Of a stretch of DNA of 62,672 nucleotides, positions 56,400 to 62,672 are shown piece after piece. This DNA comes from Holophagaceae bacterium (GTDB lineage: Bacteria > Acidobacteriota > Holophagae > Holophagales > Holophagaceae): contig JANYLR010000007.1 in assembly GCA_025363715.1 (NCBI GenBank), positions 1 through 62,672 on the forward strand, read 5' to 3'. The first letter of the stretch is position 1. Each line of letters starts with the position of its first letter. The notes below the pieces were generated by a model. It was given only the letters and a program-made list of their open reading frames with translations, searched no databases and had not been told where the DNA came from. Both the position numbers and the translations under genes were made by a program.

Positions 56400-57632
56400 G
56401 TGTCCGAACCCGCCTGGCCCGCCCCTCCCGTCGGTGACCGCACGCTTCCTAACGCCCTGGACATGGAGGTGGCCATCCTCGGGGCCGGCATCCATGGCGC
56501 CGCCCTGGCCCGGGAACTCAAACTGCGTGGGGTGGCCTGCGCCCTGGTGGACAAAGGCGAGGTGGGCGGCGGCACCAGCCAGTGGTCCAGCCAACTGCTG
56601 CATGGTGGCATCCGCTACATGCTCACCGGCGACCTCCGCCAGATGCGCGAAGGCTTGTTGGAACGGGCCACCTGGGCCCGCATTGCGCCCCGACGCTGCC
56701 GCTGGGAGGCCTTCTGGATGCCTCACCGGTTCTGGGCGGAAGGGCTGGCCCACCGGTTCGGCATCGGGCTCTACGATCATTGGGGGGCTGAGCGACCGGG
56801 GTGGCCTGACTCGCTGGTCCTCGGCCATGTCCCTTCAGAGGCATTCCAGGCCGATCCCCGAAGCCCTGGAAGCCCTTTCCGGGGAGCCACCGCCTACGCC
56901 GACCTCATGACCTGGGATCGAGAACTCACCAAGGATCTGGCTGCCTCCGCCGAAGCGGTCCTCCTGGACTTCCATGAGCCTGAAGGCTTCGAGGACGCTG
57001 GTGGTGCGTTGAAGGCCTTGCGGCTGAGGGATCGCCGGGATGGCACCCTTCGCCGACTCTCTGCTCGTCAATGGGTCTTCGCCCTGGGGCCCTGGACGGA
57101 TGGGGCCCTGACGCACTGGTTCGGAGAGACAAGGCAGCGCCTGCGCCTGTCCTCGGGCATCCACCTCTGGTTCGACGCGGTGCCCGGTTGCGAGCGCCCC
57201 TGGGCCATCCGCCGACCCAAGGGGCGCATCCTTTTCGTAATCCCCCGGGATGGCCTGCTGCAGGTGGGGACCACCGAGCGGGAGGTCGAGGACGGCTGGG
57301 TGCCCATCGTATCCACGGAACGGGAAGAGCTATTCGAGGCCTTGGAACACCACCTCCCGGCCGTTCCCTGGCGGCGCATGCCCATCCGCTCCGAGGAACT
57401 GGGCGTCCGGCCCCTGGTCACCTCCAGCGGGGCCACCGCCCATCTCAGTCGCGAAGCCGTTCTTGAGCGCCACGAGCGGTTCGCCAACCTGACACTGGTG
57501 CTGGGCGGCAAACTCACCACGGCCCGCGCCCTCATGGACCAGCTGGCCACGGACCTCACCGGACAGACCACGCCGGCTTCGAAGACTGAGCCCCTGCGCC
57601 TTTGGGATGGACACTCGGCGCAGATCCGATAG
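56400..57632 (+). CDS. GlpD-like FAD-dependent oxidoreductase
   Basis: A 410-residue DAO-family flavoenzyme. The FAD dinucleotide fold is VAILGAGIHGAALARELKLRG, the GlpD signature GTSQWSSQLLHGGIRYM follows, and the C-terminal part has FVIPRDGLLQVGTTEREVED and LVLGGKLTTARALMDQ (second FAD contact). Glycerol-3-phosphate dehydrogenases are usually 500-560 residues with a C-terminal DAO_C domain, which is missing here, so the electron acceptor and substrate are uncertain. GTG 56400 is favoured by AGGAG six bases upstream; the frame also opens at ATG 56340. It ends 17 bases before tRNA-Arg. Confidence 0.82.
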   Translation: MSEPAWPAPPVGDRTLPNALDMEVAILGAGIHGAALARELKLRGVACALVDKGEVGGGTSQWSSQLLHGGIRYMLTGDLRQMREGLLERATWARIAPRRCRWEAFWMPHRFWAEGLAHRFGIGLYDHWGAERPGWPDSLVLGHVPSEAFQADPRSPGSPFRGATAYADLMTWDRELTKDLAASAEAVLLDFHEPEGFEDAGGALKALRLRDRRDGTLRRLSARQWVFALGPWTDGALTHWFGETRQRLRLSSGIHLWFDAVPGCERPWAIRRPKGRILFVIPRDGLLQVGTTEREVEDGWVPIVSTEREELFEALEHHLPAVPWRRMPIRSEELGVRPLVTSSGATAHLSREAVLERHERFANLTLVLGGKLTTARALMDQLATDLTGQTTPASKTEPLRLWDGHSAQIR

Positions 57633-57649
57633 AATCATTCTTTCAATGC

Positions 57650-57726
57650 GGTCCCGTAGCTCAGCTGGATAGAGCATCAGACTACGAATCTGAGGGTCGG
57701 GCGTTCGAGTCGCTCCGGGACCACCA
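57650..57726 (+). tRNA. tRNA-Arg (anticodon ACG)
   Basis: A 77-base cloverleaf: acceptor GGTCCCG/CGGGACC, D arm GCTC...GAGC, anticodon stem TCAGA/TCTGA with loop CTACGAA (anticodon ACG, read as ICG, decoding CGU/CGC/CGA), five-base variable loop, T arm GGGCG/CGCTC around TTCGAGT, discriminator A and encoded CCA. It lies at the edge between ordinary chromosomal genes and an island-like stretch, a frequent integration position. Confidence 0.97.
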
Positions 57727-57729
57727 CCT

Positions 57730-57770
57730 AAAACCCCTGCAACCATAAGGTTTCGGGGGTTTCGCTTTTC
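57730..57770 (+). terminator. Terminator after tRNA-Arg
   Basis: AAACCCC ... GGGGGTTT with an inner AACC-ATAA-GGTT stem, then CGCTTTTC. It begins five bases after the tRNA. Confidence 0.75.
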
Positions 57771-58432
57771 TGGGTGCCGACTCAGACCTCTCTCTGGCGT
57801 ACTCTCGTAAGTGCTGACAATTGCTCCCGATCGCTCGTCTGCTTGACACAGATTTGACACAGGAAAACGGGTTGAATTGCCTCCAATATCCAAGCATCAC
57901 TTGCTGGGGCAGTTTCTTGGTTGTGTTCTTGATCCCAAAAAATGCCCCTGCGGCTTCCATGGGCCATTGGTCTCCCCTTACCTAAAAAGTCGGTCTCACT
58001 GTGAGCCTCCGGTTTCATCCAGGGGATATGCCTGGCAACGATCCACCAGGGGAAGGATCCCTCTAGCTAGAGTGGTCCGGCCGTACCGTCCGATCCTTCG
58101 GAAGAGCCTGCCAGTTGCCGTAGATGCTTACCCGGAGCAGATTCCCAATTGTCTTCGCTTAGCGCTCGCGCTCCGCGAGGCTCCCCGCTTTCCCCAGATA
58201 CTGAGACATCCCTGGTGCTGCGGTGAACATGCGCTCCTCACCACCAAGGTGTTATCGATGGGGCACGGTGGCCCATCAATCCGGCCTCGGCATGCCCACC
58301 AACAGCAATGGCTCACCTCCTGGAGTGTGTCATTTACCTAATACCAGAGGCTTTGGTGCTGGAAGTAAGTAATGACTTCTTGGCCAGAATGCCTATACTC
58401 CCGCCGGCTTCGAGCCGCTTATTGGAGACAGC
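57771..58432 (+). other. 660-base gene-poor stretch downstream of tRNA-Arg
   Basis: I find no credible gene. A 154-codon open frame at 57877-58341 has no ribosome-binding site, no domain and atypical composition. The base composition is less G+C-rich than flanking genes. It contains a tandem TTGACACAG pair at 57843-57862, a region rich in short palindromic words (GCGCTCGCGCTCCGCGAG near 58162) and a promoter-length segment before the 58433 gene. It probably represents the border of an integrated element or decayed insertion DNA. Confidence 0.5.
57843..57862. repeat. Tandem TTGACACAG repeat near tRNA-Arg
   Basis: Two exact copies of TTGACACAG occur with an 11-base period, about 115 bases after the tRNA 3' end. 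Direct repeats at this distance from a tRNA can be arm-type sites for a tyrosine integrase, but no integrase or second att copy is present in the window. Confidence 0.4.
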
Positions 58433-58984
58433 ATGAAAATCGAAACATTCACCATCCTTTCTCACCCAACCCCTGAAGACCCCCACGACCTCATCGAGGC
58501 CATTCTCGAAAACCCGGACGAGGTCGTTGCCTACGACGGCGGGGCTTGTTACCTGGCGGCCATGGAACGGGAAGGGAAGTGGGATCTCTGGTCCGTCTGC
58601 GAGGAGTCTCGCTCTCTGTTCTCCGAGGGCACGTTCGAGTCCCGCTCAAGGGCCCTTTCCCATGCTCGGGAGAGGGGAGCGGAGATCCTGGAAGAGACCA
58701 CAGAGGTCCAGGCGGACATGGAAGATGCCGAGTGGGAAGCCAGGGCTGCCACTACAGAGGCTCTGACCGCTCCATTCACCTTCAGGGACACCACCGATTT
58801 TCCGGACGGGATCGAACTGAATGATCCGGGTGACGTGTATGCGTTCTTCCTCCGGCACCCGCATCTGCTGCGCCCGGACGAGTGGGGCAACCTCTACTCG
58901 TGCAGCCTCACCGATGACCATGGCACGTTGTGCTGGGTCACTGAAAACCATCACGGGGACATGCGCATCGAGACTGGGATGTAG
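58433..58984 (+). CDS. Uncharacterised acidic protein
   Basis: A 183-residue soluble protein, rich in Glu and Asp, with no signal peptide or TM. TTGGAGAC lies before the ATG, so expression is plausible. It has a predicted helical middle (RALSHARERGAEILEETTEVQADMEDAEWEARAA region) between two more beta-like ends (VVAYDGGACYLAAME, LYSCSLTDDHGTLCWV). No family is recognised. It is the first gene of the tRNA-adjacent island, so it is likely accessory. Confidence 0.6.
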   Translation: MKIETFTILSHPTPEDPHDLIEAILENPDEVVAYDGGACYLAAMEREGKWDLWSVCEESRSLFSEGTFESRSRALSHARERGAEILEETTEVQADMEDAEWEARAATTEALTAPFTFRDTTDFPDGIELNDPGDVYAFFLRHPHLLRPDEWGNLYSCSLTDDHGTLCWVTENHHGDMRIETGM

Positions 58985-59088
58985 CCCAGGCCATCGTGCC
59001 TCAACAACGGATCCAGAGAAAACCGTGCCGCGAGGCAGTAGTCTCCGAACCTTCGCCAGGAACATTTGCGCTGCCCATGGGAGCCAGC

Positions 59089-59352
59089 ATGAAAACAGAC
59101 AATGTCAGAATTGCCTTCGAACTCGAGCCAGACATGGCCTGGGAATACGCCCAGTTTCTGAAGCGGGTTTGTCGGGAGAGCTTCCGACAGTACGCCAGGA
59201 ATGAAGAGGAGACCCAGCGGATGGTGGACGCCAGCGAGTTATCCGGCAGGCCTTCGCCGCCGAGGGATACGCGCCGAGGTAGGGGCCCGGTGGCCGCATC
59301 TGGGGGTGCGTCTCGACCCCGGGTGACAGATCGTGAACGGCCTACGGCCTGA
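59089..59352 (+). pseudogene. Small accessory gene, probably frameshifted near its 3' end
   Basis: The frame from ATG 59089 (GGGAG upstream) encodes DNVRIAFELEPDMAWEYAQFLKRV, resembling a family of short plasmid/island proteins with an AQFLKR motif. After DASEL at about 59239 the frame continues into Pro/Arg-rich sequence for another 40 codons. In the next frame the DNA instead reads IRQAFAAEGYAPR and stops at 59280-59282, a natural-looking end. One missing base at 59238-59241 would explain it. As written the product is 87 residues; the restored one would be about 64. Decay or a sequencing error are both possible. Confidence 0.6.
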
Positions 59353-59475
59353 TCTGGGGACGACGGATTTCCCCACCAGGCGTTCTAGAAGCGCCCTCCT
59401 TTGTGGGGAGTGTCCCAGACCGATGACATTAGTGTCTTTCCTTCCCTCGCAACGACGAACCACAATGAGAGTCTC

Positions 59476-60402
59476 ATGCGCCTTGTTTGCATCTCCGATA
59501 CCCACATGGCCCATCGGGGGCTCCACCTCCCGGATGGGGATGTCCTCATCCACGCCGGCGATGCCACTTCGACCGGTACCCCGGACGAGGTGGATCGCTT
59601 CCTTGGGTGGTTCGCCGCCCAGCCCCATCCCCACAAGATCCTCATCGCCGGCAATCACGACTGGCTCTACCAGCGGGACCCAGAGAAGGTGGCCCTGCTC
59701 CTGGCGAAGCATCAGGGCATCACCTATCTGCTGGATTCCGGCGTCGAGATCGAAGGGGTCAAATTCTGGGGATCCCCGTGGCAACCGTGGTTTTGCAGTT
59801 GGGCGTTCAACCTGCCCAGGGGCGGCGAGTCGCTTAGGCATGTCTGGAATATCATCCCCATCGATACGGACGTGGTCATCACCCATGGCCCGCCCCACGG
59901 CGTACTCGATCAGGTGCGTGGCGGCGAGCACCTGGGCTGTGAGGAACTGAAGATCCGCCTCGCCGCCGTGAAACCCCGCTTGCACGTGTTCGGTCACATC
60001 CACGACGCCTTCGGGGTCGCCAGGTCGCGGACAACCACCTATGTTAACGCCTGCTCCTGCACGGAGGCGTACCAGGCGAGCAACCGTCCCATCGTGGTGG
60101 ATCTTCGTCTGAAGTCCATCAAGGTCCATGGCATTGAACCCAGCGAACGCAGGCGGCGACTGGATGCCGCGAAGGCGATCCTGGACCGACCTCCCGAAGG
60201 CCCAGTAGAGGAGACCCTGCTCAAGCTGTCGCCTCGACACCTCGAGGCGCTATCTGAGATGGCCGGGGTCCGTGAACTGCCGGTGGAGGGCCTGCTCCAG
60301 CAATATGTGGAGCGAGGTTTGCAAGCGGATGTGGCGCGAGTCCAACGCGCCGAGGACAAGCCGGCTCATCGGCTGGTGCCGTTCACCCGTCTGGACGAGT
60401 AG
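59476..60402 (+). CDS. Calcineurin-like metallophosphoesterase with C-terminal extension
   Basis: A 308-residue protein. Residues 1-200 are a compact metallophosphoesterase domain with all metal motifs: RLVCISDTHMAHRG (D-x-H), LIHAGDATSTG (GD), IAGNHDWLY (GNHD), VVITHGPPHG and VFGHIHDAFG (GHIH). This matches the small MPE/UPF0046-like group acting on phosphodiesters. After residue 210 comes a helical, Arg/Glu-rich extension of about 95 residues (RRRLDAAKAIL ... VEGLLQQYVERGLQADVARV) not needed for catalysis. It stands alone between island genes. A nuclease or cyclic-nucleotide phosphodiesterase role is possible. Confidence 0.85.
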   Translation: MRLVCISDTHMAHRGLHLPDGDVLIHAGDATSTGTPDEVDRFLGWFAAQPHPHKILIAGNHDWLYQRDPEKVALLLAKHQGITYLLDSGVEIEGVKFWGSPWQPWFCSWAFNLPRGGESLRHVWNIIPIDTDVVITHGPPHGVLDQVRGGEHLGCEELKIRLAAVKPRLHVFGHIHDAFGVARSRTTTYVNACSCTEAYQASNRPIVVDLRLKSIKVHGIEPSERRRRLDAAKAILDRPPEGPVEETLLKLSPRHLEALSEMAGVRELPVEGLLQQYVERGLQADVARVQRAEDKPAHRLVPFTRLDE

Positions 60403-60515
60403 GTTGCGATTGGCCCCATCAAAGCCTCGCCAGGTGTTTGCCGGGCTCTCCCTGTCCGGTACTGGGTGGTGGCAGAAAGGGTATTTAAGGTTATATTTTA
60501 ATTGAGAGGTGGGGC

Positions 60516-61076
60516 ATGCGCACGGTGGGTTACATCACGGATGGCGAGGGCCAAAGGATTCTGGCCCTGGTTCCCGTGACGCAGCTCAAATTGACTGCCC
60601 CAGGTCGTAATGAACCGATCGCCTTACCCCTGAACGAGGAGCAGGCTGCCTTGGATCGGCTGCTGACCTGCCCGTCGGCCTGCCTGGAAACCTCGACCCA
60701 GATGAATCCGATCAGGAGTGCCCGGGAGGCCGCTGGCCTCACCCAAGCCGCCCTCGCCTTTGCCTTGGGGATCAGCCAGCCCATGCTCAGCCGTCAGGAA
60801 CAGCCCTTCCGCCGTGTTCGCCCCGCCACGATCAGGAGGGCCCTGGAAGCCATCCAGCGCATCCAGAAGAACCAGGCACGCCCCGAAGTGTCCCTCGATG
60901 CCGTGCTCTCCCGTTACGGAACCCGACTGGCGGCGAGTGCCGCCCGGAAACCGCGCGATCCTGTGGAACGAAGGCTCCTCCGGGAGGCAGGTGATCCTGT
61001 GGCGCTCCGGGAAAGTGAGGCCAATGTGCGCGCTGGGGGCGAGCGCAGGCGGCCACCCCGAAGGAAGGCCACATGA
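60516..61076 (+). CDS. XRE-family HTH regulator, putative antitoxin
   Basis: A 186-residue protein with three parts: an N-terminal 60-residue region (MRTVGYITDGEGQRILALVP, beta-like), an XRE helix-turn-helix at about 66-120 (NPIRSAREAAGLTQAALAFALGISQPMLSRQEQ), and a long basic tail (RKPRDPVERRLLR ... RRRPPRRKAT). GAGAGG lies before the ATG and an AT-rich patch with TATATT at 60492-60497 may be its -10. Its stop overlaps the nucleotidyltransferase start (ATGA). An HTH repressor coupled to a nucleotidyltransferase is the layout of AbiE-like toxin-antitoxin units. Confidence 0.75.
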   Translation: MRTVGYITDGEGQRILALVPVTQLKLTAPGRNEPIALPLNEEQAALDRLLTCPSACLETSTQMNPIRSAREAAGLTQAALAFALGISQPMLSRQEQPFRRVRPATIRRALEAIQRIQKNQARPEVSLDAVLSRYGTRLAASAARKPRDPVERRLLREAGDPVALRESEANVRAGGERRRPPRRKAT

Positions 61077-61684
61077 CCCGCGCGCGATGGCACTATGCCC
61101 CCAGTCCGATCTCGGTCCCGACGGCCCTGCTGGACGGCTTCGAACGTCTGGAGGCCAAGGCCGTACTCGTTGGAGGCGCCGCGGTCCAGGTCTGGGTGGG
61201 AAGGCGGGACGGGATCTTTGCCACAGGGGATCTGGATTTCATCACCCACCTCACGGTGAGCGATCTGGTCCAGGCGGGTGTCTGCCTGACGCCTGCCTCG
61301 GGACGTCACGTGGTGGTGGATGGGATGCCGATCGAATTCCCCTCCGGGCCCCTCGGGGTGGGTGACTACATCTACACCCCAGGGGAAGCCTCCGTGGAGG
61401 TGCCGACCCTGGATGGGCGGCCCATCTTCTGTCTTCGTCCCGAGGCGAGTGTTCTTGATCGGCTCGCCTGGGTGGCGGGGGATCAGCTTGAGGTGGGCTA
61501 CGCACAGGCCTTGGCGATTGCGGCAAGCCAGTACAGACAGATGGACTGGGATGACGGTTGGATCGAAACGACCTCGGTCAAGGCGAGCCTCGGGAAGCTC
61601 TGGAGGCATCTGAAGAAAGACATGGCCTCAGGAGCACCTGGGGTATCAGGTCTAGACCGAGCACTCCGGATTGGTTGGGGGTGA
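61073..61684 (+). CDS. Nucleotidyltransferase-fold protein, putative toxin
   Basis: A 203-residue cytoplasmic protein of the minimal nucleotidyltransferase type (AbiEii/DUF6036-like). The fold motif is LVGGAAVQVWVGRRDGIFATGDLDFI, giving hGG followed by DxD, and a third acidic residue is likely in VDGMPIEFPSG. The C-terminal half is helical (DRLAWVAGDQLEVGYAQALAIAAS). Such proteins can act as toxins that modify tRNA or other targets with a nucleotide. It overlaps the XRE gene by four bases. Whether it is active is not shown. Confidence 0.75.
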   Translation: MTRARWHYAPSPISVPTALLDGFERLEAKAVLVGGAAVQVWVGRRDGIFATGDLDFITHLTVSDLVQAGVCLTPASGRHVVVDGMPIEFPSGPLGVGDYIYTPGEASVEVPTLDGRPIFCLRPEASVLDRLAWVAGDQLEVGYAQALAIAASQYRQMDWDDGWIETTSVKASLGKLWRHLKKDMASGAPGVSGLDRALRIGWG

Positions 61685-61832
61685 TCGACACATCGACCAT
61701 CTGCCGCTTGATGGCACAGGTTGCGGAGCGAGAATACCTGCATTCTGAGCGATGCCACTGGCACCCTAACCGTGATGAAGTGCCTCTAGATGGCTGCGCT
61801 AAATTGAGGCGCGGTTCATCTCATGACAACTC

Positions 61833-61862
61833 CGGCGCCACGGGAATTCCCCGATGGCGCCG
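61833..61862. terminator. Hairpin between nucleotidyltransferase and DUF5666-like genes
   Basis: CGGCGCCA and TGGCGCCG are perfect complements around an inner GGGAATTCCC palindrome. It lies between two convergent genes and probably ends both transcripts. The rest of the 61685-61888 gap has no gene. Confidence 0.6.
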
Positions 61863-61888
61863 CAGAATCAATTTTGGTGCGCTGTGAT

Positions 61889-62671
61889 TCAGTGGACGGT
61901 CACCCAGCTAGCCACGAGCTTGTAGATCCCGGTGTTGTAGAAGAGCAGTCCACGCACCTGGACGTCGCTTCCATTGGTGATGGATCCGAGCCCCTGAAGC
62001 TGGGTCCCCGCCTGCTGGTAGACCTGGATGCTGGTGGTCCCGGCGATGGTGGCGAAGGCGGAATCCGAGGGCAGGGTGAGGGTGAAGGTCGCCTGGGATC
62101 CGCTGGCGGTGTAGGCGGACACCACGCCGTGCAGGCCCTGCTGCTCAAGACGGACCTGGCTGGCCGTAAGGATCCCGAGACCAGAACCGCCGCCCATCAT
62201 GCCACCGCCCATCATGCCGCTGGTGCTGACCAGTTCCAGCTTCTGGCCCTTGACGAGGCTGGTGGGACCGAAGGCGGGTGTGAACGGCAGGTTGGTGAGA
62301 TCCATGCCATCAGCGTCGAAGCTGTAGGGAACCGAGGCGGGCAGCGTGACAGTGAGGGTGCCGCCGATGGAAGAAGCCATCATGCCGCCGCCCATGCCGC
62401 CGTTGGCCACCAGCGTTAGCTGGGTCGGCGGATTCCCCGTGATTGAAGTGACGAGGCCTGCGCCCATCATTCCGGTCGAGCCCGTGCCCATGTATTCCAC
62501 TCGCTGGGCCAGATAGGAGCCGTCAGCCTGGAGGGTCGCATCCACCGCCACCATCATGCCGGTGCTCATTGCGTTCATGCCGCTCAGGCCGGAACTAGGG
62601 AATTGGGTGGTTCCATTCGTCGTGATGGTCGTCGTCTGGGCACCCATCATGGAACCCATGGTGAACTGAGA
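61889..62671 (-). CDS. Met/Gly-rich DUF5666-like protein (5' end outside window)
   Basis: At least 260 residues; the frame stays open to the window edge and the residues before the first ATG (SQFT) fit a DUF5666 repeat start, so the true N-terminus is beyond. DUF5666-like strands are seen in TITTNGTTQFPSSG, MVAVDATLQADGSYLAQRVEYM and IQVYQQAGTQLQGLGSITNGSDVQVRGL, suggesting two or three tandem OB-like units. Between them are Met/Gly-rich stretches (GGMGGGMMASS, SGMMGGGMMGGGSG). The family is usually secreted or lipoprotein-type. The Met clusters could bind soft metals such as Cu(I), or simply be flexible linkers. Function unknown. Confidence 0.7.
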   Translation of the reverse strand, partial: SQFTMGSMMGAQTTTITTNGTTQFPSSGLSGMNAMSTGMMVAVDATLQADGSYLAQRVEYMGTGSTGMMGAGLVTSITGNPPTQLTLVANGGMGGGMMASSIGGTLTVTLPASVPYSFDADGMDLTNLPFTPAFGPTSLVKGQKLELVSTSGMMGGGMMGGGSGLGILTASQVRLEQQGLHGVVSAYTASGSQATFTLTLPSDSAFATIAGTTSIQVYQQAGTQLQGLGSITNGSDVQVRGLLFYNTGIYKLVASWVTVH

Positions 62672-62672
62672 C

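Noticed and set aside
57330..57893. A 187-codon - strand open frame covering tRNA-Arg, with RTPDPQIRSLMLYPAELRD
   Set aside because: This is the familiar false protein produced by translating a tRNA antisense; it also overlaps the 3' end of the GlpD-like gene.
57877..58341. A 154-codon + strand frame downstream of tRNA-Arg
   Set aside because: No ribosome-binding site, no domain, Cys/His/Pro-rich composition unlike the real genes; kept only as part of the gene-poor stretch.
1..62672. CRISPR arrays, complete insertion sequences, rRNA genes and a replication origin
   Set aside because: No regularly spaced repeats, no transposase with terminal repeats, no rRNA-like sequence and no DnaA-box cluster were seen by eye.

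Overview
The window is about 65% G+C and densely coded, with many genes overlapping by 1-4 bases. It looks like a chromosomal segment of a motile, respiring Gram-negative bacterium. The mix of genes (TrpB2, quinol NO reductase, DUF485/ActP-type symporter, many complex sensor kinases, a flagellar sigma-28 promoter, porin-like outer-membrane protein) reminds me of Acidobacteriota, class Holophagae (Geothrix-like). That assignment is an inference from gene content and style; no rRNA marker is present.

Layout. 1-10.4 kb: the 3' end of recG, then a porin / PstS-like protein / hybrid kinase set on the + strand, meeting a coupled pair of very large sensor kinases on the - strand. 10.4-19.3 kb: purU, trpB2, a DUF485 + ActP-like symporter, then a 1,188-residue protein joining a PHP phosphoesterase domain to a membrane sCache-PAS-PAS-CBS-DUF294 sensor, and coaD. 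19.4-24.4 kb: ddl, a short flagellar rod-like gene behind a sigma-28 promoter, a catalytically degenerate S41/PDZ protein, a divergent polysaccharide deacetylase, and a fluoride riboswitch controlling crcB and a DUF190 gene. 24.5-35.7 kb: quinol NO reductase, small secreted proteins, an IspH-UbiA-like fusion, an SDR, a secreted single-Cache protein, a TetR/hydrolase operon with its palindromic operator, and polA.

35.8-41 kb holds a compact five-gene catabolic-looking cluster: isocitrate/isopropylmalate-type dehydrogenase, HMG-CoA-lyase-like enzyme, CaiB/BaiF CoA-transferase and a two-subunit aconitase/isopropylmalate-isomerase-like hydro-lyase. Together these could interconvert a 2-oxoacid plus CO2 with a branched or tricarboxylic hydroxyacid, activate it to a CoA thioester and cleave it. 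The substrate is not evident. 41-57.6 kb is mostly housekeeping: tpx, LytS/LytTR pair, purD, a 3-hydroxyacyl-CoA dehydrogenase, DinB, speA, queG, pgsA, DUF502, bacteriohemerythrin + SDR, OsmC, an MFS carrier and a GlpD-like oxidoreductase.

A tRNA-Arg(ACG) gene at 57.65 kb marks a change in character. Downstream come about 660 bases without a convincing gene, then orphan genes: an unknown acidic protein, a small gene that appears frameshifted, a metallophosphoesterase and an overlapping XRE-regulator/nucleotidyltransferase pair resembling a toxin-antitoxin operon. This fits a tRNA-associated genomic island, but no integrase is visible. The window ends inside a Met/Gly-rich DUF5666-like gene.
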